Origin: Ramicandelaber brevisporus
Taxonomy: Eukaryota > Kickxellomycota > Ramicandelaberales > Ramicandelaberaceae
NCBI GenBank assembly: GCA_025201865.1
Contig: MU602740.1
Coordinates: 46,447-66,908 of the forward strand
Reading direction: 5' to 3'
DNA length: 20,462 nt
Shown here: piece after piece, positions 10,984 through 17,089 of the stretch
Position numbering within the stretch: the stretch's first letter is position 1
How the letters are laid out: every line of letters begins with the position of its first letter
Notes under the pieces: generated by a model
What the model saw: the letters and a program-made list of their open reading frames with translations, nothing else
Databases searched by the model: none
Told to the model about the DNA's origin: nothing
Program-made: the position numbers and the translations under genes

Positions 10984-11442
10984 ATCTCATCCTCCTCCCA
11001 CAATTTCCCCATTTCTACTAAGCATGCAGTTCTATTCGTTTGAAACTTGTTGTACTTTTTACTTTTCTTTATCATTTTCATTTTCTTTACCATTTTGCTT
11101 GTTTTAGGTTTCATTTCTGTCGCTTTAAAGGCTCAAGTAATCTATACTTTAATGAGTAATTAACTATCGGAGTTTCGATTTGATGCAAAACGAGATGCGC
11201 CTTGTTTTTTATTTTTTATAAGTTGTATGTATGTTGAACTACCTTTCGCGACATGTACAGCGGCGAAGGATGTGGGTTTCCATGCCACACTAGGCCAGGT
11301 CACCCTTCCTTTCCTCGCCATCACCACAGCTAACCACCATTTGTTCCACGCACTCTCCTCAAGAACTCTCACTCTCCTCTAGAACCCTCACTCTCACTCT
11401 CGTTAGCACTCTCACTCTCACTCATTATTGCACTAGTTTGAA
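10984..11442. other. Spacer between the Rim15-like and protease-like genes
   Basis: The first half (to about 11160) is T-rich and is probably the 3' UTR of the Rim15-like gene, although no exact AATAAA is present. The second half carries a TTTTATAAG at about 11214-11222, which is rather far from the next start, and a CT-rich tract close to the ATG at 11443. No gene or structural RNA is evident. Confidence 0.6.
11361..11423. repeat. CTCTCA-rich tract upstream of the protease-like gene
   Basis: Repeated CTCACTCTC and related words run up to about 20 nt before the ATG at 11443, probably spanning the core promoter or leader. The same words occur upstream of the Rim15-like gene at 906-938. Confidence 0.75.
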
Positions 11443-12702
11443 ATGAAACTAAGCAGAATGTTACAGACAATGCTACAGCTGATGTCAGTATTAGCTCTTT
11501 TGATGTTCCTTGCGATGCCAGTCTGCAGCAGCGCAGTCGTAGAGCGAGATTTGGATCGCAACAACCCTGTGGATCCTGAACTGAACTTTGGCATAAATGA
11601 CGCCTATAAATTCATCGCCGTTTTCCAAACTGCCTTACACTATAAAGCCAACGGCAGTGTTCATTATGTCCACTACACTGGTGTCATCCTCTCAGAAGAA
11701 TATGTCATTACCAGCATTTCTGCGTTCCTGCCACTATCCGATGCGGATGCCGAGGTCAAGATGGATGACATTGCCGTGTTTGGTGGTATGACTAACAACA
11801 CCAGCCGGTTGCCGTCTCCAGAGTCTGGCTCGAAACCAGTGAGTCGTATTAATATCACAAACATTGGCAATCTTGGTGACCGTGTTTTGGTGAAGATTGC
11901 GCCACCGTTCGATTTTAGTAACAATAAGGCACAGCCTGCCAAGTTTGCAAATCCAGATTCCAAAGATGGTTTAACATCACACTATATTGACTGGAGCTGG
12001 AACAATGATATTGAATTTAAAGCAGGAGTAACCACCACGACTCTCTTGACAGAGACAGAGTGCAAAAGTGGCGCAAATGGCAACTGGGCACCAGAAAATT
12101 TGGGTAATGGCACCTATGGCAAGTTCTTTTGTTCAACTATAACAAAGGATGCCAGTAGTTGTTACTACCCGATCAATGGAATCTTGCTAGCAACAAGATC
12201 TGAAAAGGTAGCAGTGTCTGGATTACCATATTATCCGAGCTTATCAGAGTGCACCAAACATAAGATGAATACTTTTTGGATGAGACCAATGGGGTATATT
12301 GACGAGATTGCGAAGAATATGAATGTGCCGGCAAGCTTCCTGATTGCAAGTGCTGGATCGAGCGGTGTTTTGTCGGGTGGTGCAATTGCGGGGATTGTAT
12401 GCGGTGCGGTTGCGTTAATTAGCGCTGTTGGATACTTGACGTATCACAATCGCAAGATTCGTAGTCAGCGCGATAAGATGACGGAAGCGGCAGTGTTGGC
12501 ATTGGGAGCGCTCGAAGTGCAGACTGCGGCGGTTAACGATGCCATTGTGACTACGACAGTGGTTGATGAATTTGGAACAGAGGTTCCAGCATATTACTAT
12601 GTCGTACCAGCAACAAATGTGTCAACTACGGCATTGAACCCGTCATCGCATCCATATCAAGCGTATACCAGAGAGTCTCATTACTCTCTTTCACAACCAT
12701 AA
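11443..12702 (+). CDS. Membrane-anchored trypsin-like pseudoprotease, 419 aa
   Basis: The N-terminus is a signal peptide (hydrophobic 13-27, likely cleavage near 30-31). Residues about 50-295 align by eye with an S1 (chymotrypsin-fold) domain: TGVILSEEYVITSISAF matches the segment that normally ends TAAHC, with Ser93 in place of the catalytic His; GDRVLVKI keeps an Asp (D146) at the catalytic Asp position; FFC then SSCYYPINGILL matches the SCQGDSGGPL region, with Ile244 at the nucleophile position. NTFWMRPMGYIDEI matches the C-terminal helix. A Gly/Ala-rich transmembrane segment (about 309-334), basic residues (NRKIRSQRDK) and a cytosolic tail of about 85 residues, rich in Tyr and Ser, follow. 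Several N-glycosylation sequons (NGS, NNTS, NIT, NGT) lie in the ectodomain. It is probably a non-catalytic surface binding or receptor-like protein; ligand and role are unknown. There is no intron, and an alignment search is needed to confirm the fold. Confidence 0.8.
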   Translation: MKLSRMLQTMLQLMSVLALLMFLAMPVCSSAVVERDLDRNNPVDPELNFGINDAYKFIAVFQTALHYKANGSVHYVHYTGVILSEEYVITSISAFLPLSDADAEVKMDDIAVFGGMTNNTSRLPSPESGSKPVSRINITNIGNLGDRVLVKIAPPFDFSNNKAQPAKFANPDSKDGLTSHYIDWSWNNDIEFKAGVTTTTLLTETECKSGANGNWAPENLGNGTYGKFFCSTITKDASSCYYPINGILLATRSEKVAVSGLPYYPSLSECTKHKMNTFWMRPMGYIDEIAKNMNVPASFLIASAGSSGVLSGGAIAGIVCGAVALISAVGYLTYHNRKIRSQRDKMTEAAVLALGALEVQTAAVNDAIVTTTVVDEFGTEVPAYYYVVPATNVSTTALNPSSHPYQAYTRESHYSLSQP

Positions 12703-12727
12703 ACTCAAATAAGCTATTAATTGATGT

Positions 12728-12740
12728 TTTAAATATTGAA
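12728..12740. repeat. Left copy of a 13-bp direct repeat (candidate target-site duplication)
   Basis: TTTAAATATTGAA ends exactly where the left inverted end GGGG begins at 12741. An identical copy lies at 13935-13947, just outside the right inverted end. The final GAA may belong to the inverted repeat instead, which would leave a 10-bp duplication. Confidence 0.7.
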
Positions 12741-12742
12741 GG

Positions 12743-12796
12743 GGTTATTGCACCCCGAAATGCGCCCCGTGGGGTGTAATTTGGAGTGCAATAACC
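12743..12796. repeat. Left-end hairpin (inverted repeat)
   Basis: GGTTATTGCAC at 12743-12753 is the exact reverse complement of 12786-12796. Inner C-rich and G-rich blocks (GCGCCCC, GGGGTGT) can extend the stem with G-U pairs in RNA. It lies 40 nt after the stop of the protease-like gene, so a role in its 3' UTR is also possible. Confidence 0.85.
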
Positions 12797-12878
12797 TGAA
12801 AACAAAATGTTTTAATTTTTCTTCCCACAGAGAACGCAATATAGAAGACCACAATAACACCCCTGGCTTCTGACCTAA

Positions 12879-13313
12879 ACGTATCAATCTGCCCAGAATG
12901 TCTTGAAGTCAGTATTTCTCCTCCTTATTACCTTCACTACTTTACAGTTTTTAATATACCATTGCTTGCAACAGCACTCTTCTCGAACTGACTTGCGTCC
13001 ACCCATCAATGGCGACCAGCGCACCCCCCGCGTGCTTGAGCCTCTCGAGCAGATACGTGAGCTCGTCAGTCCACTGGCTACAGGGCAGCATACAGAACTG
13101 GATACATCATTTGGCGAGAAGGTGTATTATGCAGTGCTTTGCATCGGTATTCTGAATGATCAACACACTAAGATACGCGATATCTTGTCAAGCCTTCTTG
13201 CAGCCTATGGCAACCTCCAGCCGCTTGGAGCCGTGCCGGGATTTCGGATTGTCGTCTGTCACGGTGTGCCGCATTCGCGTTTGTTCATTATTTTTCATTG
13301 GACTGACGAGTGA
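12879..13313 (+). pseudogene. Unrecognised gene-like open frame without an ATG
   Basis: The frame is open from just after a TAA at 12876-12878 to the TGA at 13311-13313 and contains no Met codon. From about 13000 the translation looks like real protein, for example LEPLEQIRELVSPLATG and KVYYAVLCIGILNDQHTK, with mixed hydrophobic and charged residues rather than repeats. I do not recognise the family. It may be an internal exon (TTTACAG at about 12940-12946 is a possible 3' splice site) or a gene fragment carried by the surrounding inverted-repeat element. No complete start-to-stop model could be built. Confidence 0.35.
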
Positions 13314-13709
13314 CTTATGAATGTCAACCATCTTTCCTCTGTTTTTTTTTTGGTGACACCGCGACGTATTTGTTCACTCAGCCTGGTCTGTGTTATCCCA
13401 ATGGTTCAGCCGTCTTTTTTTCCGAGACATGTATCAGCCACGGCTGTTTCTCTTCCTTTCCTTTCCTTCCACTAACACCTTTATTTCTTACAAATATTAC
13501 TGTCCTTGTCTCCTTCAAGCTGTCCTCGTCTTCTGGTCGCACCGCATCCCACTGCTCCTGCTGTTGTCTAGAGGTTTCCGTTCGGTGTCTGCCTGTCTGT
13601 CTGTCTGGTTACTCTTTCCGCTCGTTCGGTCGGTCGTATCACTTTCTTGATTTCAAGGCTGACCAAGATGCAAGTTGCTATCGCACTTTCCCCATTACTT
13701 GACGGGTAG
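13314..13709. other. Pyrimidine-rich stretch, possible intron or filler inside the element
   Basis: The plus strand is strongly T/C-rich with T runs and a CTGT repeat near 13588-13606. Open frames here translate to Phe/Leu/Ser-rich low complexity. It could be an intron joining the gene-like frames on either side, with TAG at 13707-13709 or TTTCAAG at about 13651-13657 as acceptor. No donor stands out, so splicing remains unproven. Confidence 0.3.
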
Positions 13710-13860
13710 GTTTCCTGCCTCGTCCACCGGCCAGCCCTTGCCCCAATTCTCTGAATATAGCGAAGCTGTATTCGGCCAAGGTGGCAATACCTTTATTGGT
13801 GGCTGTTGCTCTAACAAGCGTGGGGTCAATATGCTCTTTATGCGAGCCGATTCGCCCTAA
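13710..13860 (+). pseudogene. Second gene-like open frame, possible last exon
   Basis: This frame ends at TAA 13858-13860 and reads plausible protein such as GQPLPQFSEYSEAVFGQGGN and KRGVNMLFMRADSP. It begins near a TAG that could be a splice acceptor. It may be the 3' exon of the frame at 12879-13313, or a separate captured fragment. No family is recognised. The right hairpin starts 22 nt after its stop. Confidence 0.3.
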
Positions 13861-13881
13861 ACAGACGGATTTGCATCGGGG

Positions 13882-13930
13882 AGGGGTTATTGCACCTCGG
13901 TGGGGTGCCTTTCGGGGTGCATTAACCCCT
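13882..13930. repeat. Right-end hairpin (inverted repeat)
   Basis: AGGGGTTATTGCACC (from 13882) pairs with GGTGCATTAACCCCT (to 13930) with one T-T mismatch, leaving a short G-rich loop region. In the opposite orientation it matches the left hairpin, forming the terminal inverted repeat of the putative element. Confidence 0.85.
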
Positions 13931-13934
13931 TCCC

Positions 13935-13947
13935 TTTAAATATTGAA
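13935..13947. repeat. Right copy of the 13-bp direct repeat
   Basis: TTTAAATATTGAA is identical to 12728-12740 and lies just outside the right inverted end. Together the two copies look like a target-site duplication. Confidence 0.7.
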
Positions 13948-13948
13948 C

Positions 13949-13954
13949 AATAAA
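13949..13954 (+). terminator. Candidate poly(A) signal AATAAA
   Basis: This exact AATAAA lies 2 nt after the right direct repeat; another is at 13979-13984. If the putative element were absent, the signal would fall about 40-50 nt after the stop of the protease-like gene, a normal distance. In the present arrangement it would serve whatever transcript crosses the element. Confidence 0.45.
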
Positions 13955-14111
13955 AAGAATAAAAAAATATGAACAGTGAATAAAACGCGTTCTATGTGAC
14001 ACTATTTACAAAAGGAAAAGATGAGGAGGAGTACGAACGCAAAACAGTAGCAAACGGCGAGCATGCGCCAAATTTTTGTTTTGTTTTGTTTTGCTTTGGC
14101 AGTTGTCGAGT

Positions 14112-14372
14112 TTATTTGTGGGAGAGCAGCTCGGCGAGAGTGCCGAAGATGCGGCCAGAGCTCTTCTTGTTGTCAGACTGGGTGGCAAGGTCAGCTGGTC
14201 TCTTTGCGTCAACAGAAGCGCGTGGAGAAGTGAAGGCGCTGTTGATGTTGAAGGAGGAATCCATGATCATGGAAGTGCGTGGCGACGAGCGTGGAGAGCT
14301 GCGTGGAGAGTTGCGTGGTGAAATGTTCATGAAAGAGGCAGCCTGGGCAGGAGTGTAAGTGTTCTTGGCCAT
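14112..14372 (-). CDS. Small SPR-repeat protein, 86 aa, heat-shock-type promoter
   Basis: The start is the ATG complementary to 14370-14372, in strong context (AAAATGG). An upstream in-frame ATG exists at 14586-14588 but lies upstream of the TATA box and would add a low-complexity leader peptide, so I reject it. The protein begins MAKNTYTPAQAASFMNISPR and contains consecutive SPR motifs (SPRNSPRSSPRSSPR, then TSPR), a Ser/Thr-rich middle and a short C-terminal segment SGRIFGTLAELLSHK that could form an amphipathic helix. It is basic, has no signal peptide or membrane segment, and is probably largely disordered. The SPR motifs are possible proline-directed phosphorylation sites. I do not recognise a family; it does not resemble Hsp12 by eye. 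The minus-strand stop TAA lies within an AATAAA. It is divergent from the HIRA gene. Confidence 0.72.
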   Translation of the reverse strand: MAKNTYTPAQAASFMNISPRNSPRSSPRSSPRTSMIMDSSFNINSAFTSPRASVDAKRPADLATQSDNKKSSGRIFGTLAELLSHK

Positions 14373-14460
14373 TTTGGATGTTAGTGTGTAAGTGTAAGTA
14401 TAAGTGTGAGCGTGTAAGTGAGTGTGTGTGTAAGTGAGTGTGCGCAAGTAGCTAAAGATT
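14373..14460 (-). promoter_or_regulatory. G-poor, AUG-free leader of the SPR-repeat gene
   Basis: In the transcript sense this stretch is made of ACTTACAC-like words and contains about four G in 88 nt and no AUG. Such sequence should be unstructured and favour efficient scanning, as is typical of well-translated stress mRNAs. On the plus strand it appears as a GTGTAAGT microsatellite. Confidence 0.6.
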
Positions 14461-14515
14461 GTGGTGAAAGCTGTGGTGAAAGCTGTGATGAAAGCTGTGA
14501 TGAAAGCTGTGGTGA
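14461..14515. repeat. 12-bp tandem repeat in the 5' leader of the SPR-repeat gene
   Basis: Four full units of GTGRTGAAAGCT and a partial fifth lie in tandem. In the minus-strand transcript they read AGCTTTCAYCAC. They lie between the predicted transcription start (about 14540) and the coding start. Confidence 0.9.
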
Positions 14516-14567
14516 TGATATTGAAGCAGGAAGGAAGGAAGAGAAGAAAACATAAGCAAAGGACTTC

Positions 14568-14575
14568 TTTATATA
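14568..14575 (-). promoter_or_regulatory. TATA box of the SPR-repeat gene
   Basis: On the minus strand these bases read TATATAAA, a consensus TATA box, about 195 nt before the coding start. Transcription would start about 25-35 nt downstream, near 14540, giving a leader of about 170 nt. Confidence 0.7.
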
Positions 14576-14592
14576 ACCAAGAGTGCACGTCC

Positions 14593-14605
14593 TTCTCGAA
14601 GGTTC
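14593..14605 (-). promoter_or_regulatory. Perfect three-unit heat-shock element
   Basis: TTCTCGAAGGTTC carries three alternating 5-bp units (TTC, GAA, TTC at exact spacing), the consensus site for Hsf1 trimers. It lies 17 bp upstream of the TATA box of the minus-strand SPR-repeat gene, a classical heat-shock promoter layout. A chance match is possible, but position and perfection both favour function. Confidence 0.65.
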
Positions 14606-15041
14606 GCTCGCTCGTGTTGCTGCTATTGTCAGCGAATGCGAGTGTTGGGTATGTTGAGGCGGCAGAATTTGTTGAGTGTGTGCCGAATGTGTTGAGAAGC
14701 TACAACTGCGGCACAGCGGTCATCCGAACCGGCGTATCAGGAACTTGCATGCAGCCTCGTGACAAATGCGTTCTTGAATTAGAAATGTTAATGCCTATTT
14801 CTCGCCACATGAACAATGCCAACGATAGCTTCGTGTTGAGGGGAAACAGTCAAGAGCCTACCAATCCGAATTAGTAAGCTGCAGATTGTGGGAGCCAAAA
14901 AAAACAAAATACTCACTACCACTTCCACCGCAATCCCCCAACCATTCTCTGAAGTGAAGTGTTATTCGAAAAAAGTAAAAAGCAGCAAGCAAAAACAAAA
15001 ACAAAAACCAACAACAAACTCAAAAGAATAACAAACATCGC
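14606..15041. other. Rest of the divergent promoter between the SPR-repeat and HIRA genes
   Basis: An open frame crosses 14461-14874 on the plus strand, but it runs through the minus-strand promoter and the tandem repeat and is not convincing. A single AGGGG stress-type pentamer lies near 14839. From about 14960 the plus strand is A/C-rich (AAAACAAAAAC words), typical of an unstructured 5' leader of the HIRA gene. Confidence 0.5.
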
Positions 15042-15050
15042 ATGTTGTGA
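15042..15050 (+). promoter_or_regulatory. Two-codon uORF whose stop overlaps the HIRA start
   Basis: ATG-TTG-TGA occupies 15042-15050 and the last A of the stop is the first base of the main ATG (TGATG). The upstream ATG has C at -3 (weak context) and the main ATG has G at -3 (moderate context). The layout permits reinitiation by a small backward step as well as leaky scanning, so it could limit HIRA output. Confidence 0.55.
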
Positions 15051-17049
15051 TGTTGTTGACAAAACCGACGTGGATTCGGCATGAAGGAGCAGATCAGCAC
15101 AGCCTGCTTCCCATCAACACGTTGGCAATCAGTCCAGATGGCAAAGTGCTGGCTACAGGTGCTGATGAACCACGCATCGTGCTGTGGAACATGGAGCCAA
15201 TTTTGAGCGAAGCGGCAGAGAATGACCCAAGTGTTGATCGTGTTGTTGCAACCCTTGGTCCAGCTTCTACAACTGCTACTACTGCTACTGCTACTAATAA
15301 TAGTGCTGCAGCGGCGGCAGGCGATGTTGGCATCATCGGCCATACAGGTGCAGTTCTGTGTATTAGATGGGCAAATGGCCGCAGTGACTTGTTTGCGTCA
15401 AGCTCAGCAGATAAGACAATCATTGTGTGGAGGTGTATATCAATAGCAGCTGGCGACAGAGCAGAAGAGGATGGAGAGCGGCGCTGGGAGGCATGGCATG
15501 TGTTGACACTCCATGAGGATCAAGTTACATCGCTAACATGGTCACCGGATAACAGGTACTTGGTGTCATGCGGAACAGATAACAGAATGGCACTGTGGGA
15601 TGTGCTGGCTGGGTTTAAAAGAAGCCGAACGATTGGAATGAAAAGCTCAACTCAGCCAAGGAGTGGAATTGTGCCAGGCGTAGCATTTGACCCAAAGGGC
15701 GAGTATATAGCTGTGCAGATTGGCCCGACTAAAGTTAACATGCTCCATACAAATGACTGGAAAACCAAGCATGAAATTAAGCTAATTCAAGAGAATGGCG
15801 ATGACGATAATAGAAATGATCAATCCGACAGCCCTAGTACGCAATTGTCGATTAAAGATAAGGCATATTCACAGTTTTCAAGAGCGAGCTGGTCGCCCTG
15901 CGGACTACATTATGGTGCAATTGCCAACGACTGGACTGGAGGAAATGATCCGGCTGCACTCGTTATCCCTAGAGACTCATGGAAGAAGGATGTTATTCTA
16001 TTGGGACATCAGCAGCCAATCAATGTAGTTAGCTTTGGTCCTTCTCTATATTACGATTATGAGTATACAGATGAATCCAGTAGGAGCGAAGTTGATGCTG
16101 ATGTTGATACTAATATTAATAAACACGTTGCATTATGTGCAATTGGAGCCAACGACAGTGTGTTCACATTATGGAGAGCAGGCGAGTCGCCCAGTGTGAT
16201 ATTAATTGCAGATGACCAATTCACAATGCCTATTTTGGATATTAGCTGGAGTACCGATGGCTTGACTATAATGGCTTGCTCCCAAGACGGCTCAGTTGCT
16301 GCCATCCAAGCTGAAGATTCTGAATTTGGCCAGAGAGTTCCTCAGGACAAGTTGACTTCCCTGTTTGGACGTTTACCTCAGCCAGTTGAGATTCCTGCAT
16401 ACAGACCAGTAAGGCAACAGCTGGCTGCAGCGACAGAGCAACAGCGTCAACAACAAAGACAGGCACACACGCTGCATACATTCACATCGACATACTCGCC
16501 TTCAGTGGCTTCAGAAACTTCTCCGGTAACGGTCAAGATGGAGCCTGAATTGCTATCACAAACTCAACCAGACTCTACTGCACTGAGCCAAGCATCGAAA
16601 CGCACTGCGAGTGAAGCTGGTCTAGATCAATCATCTCGTCATGACAGACCAGCACCACATATTCCAGAGTTAACAATGCAACAACATGCACGGCAGCTAC
16701 AGATTCCACAACAACAACCGCAGCAGCAGCAGCAGATATCTCCTGTATTTCAACACATTCAGCACACTATACAACCCCCTCAAGTGACAGCTCAACCCCA
16801 GAATATAACAAACACAGCTGGTGCCAGCGTACATTTACGTCCTGCTAATGTCGTTCAAGTAGCTCCAACTTACAGTCAATCATATCAGCGTGAGCTACAG
16901 CAAGTGTTAGCGAATCAAACTCAGGTGGCATCCATCGATCCCCAGGTATCACCGCAGCAGCAACAGCAGCAACAAGAGGCTATTCAGAATCAGTATCTGG
17001 TTCAACAAGCCCTCATGTCGGCTCAGCAGTTACAGCAACAACAACAACT

Positions 17050-17089
<40 letters not shown>

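Larger units (their letters stand above)
12738..13934. mobile_element. Putative non-autonomous TIR element of about 1.2 kb with hairpin ends
   Basis: The left end (12738-12768) and the reverse complement of the right end (13902-13932) match at about 28 of 31 positions; the first 20 bases from GGGG differ at one site only. A 13-bp direct repeat flanks the segment, with 2-5 extra bases at the right border depending on where the end is drawn. Each end is also a hairpin on its own. No transposase is encoded; inside are gene-like plus-strand frames without a normal start. A 10-bp duplication plus captured gene fragments would fit a Mutator-like (Pack-MULE-type) element, but the superfamily is inference. 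Alternatively, a dispersed hairpin repeat may have landed twice around a real gene. Confidence 0.5.

Noticed and set aside
12903-12905. TTG start giving a 136-residue protein
   Set aside because: There is no ATG anywhere in that frame. A TTG start is not credible here, so the frame is reported as an exon or gene fragment instead.
14461-14515. CRISPR-like array
   Set aside because: The units are 12 bp, directly adjacent with no spacers, and the genome is eukaryotic.
14373-14588. N-terminal extension of the SPR-repeat protein from the ATG at 14588
   Set aside because: That ATG lies upstream of the TATA box, and the extension is Thr/His/Tyr low complexity encoded by leader repeats.
14461-14874. 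137-residue plus-strand open frame
   Set aside because: It begins in a GTG-rich 12-bp tandem repeat and runs across the TATA box and heat-shock element of the opposite-strand gene. The product is not gene-like.
15047-15049. GTG as the start of the HIRA-like protein
   Set aside because: The next codon is ATG at 15050 and the genome is eukaryotic, so the ATG is the credible start.
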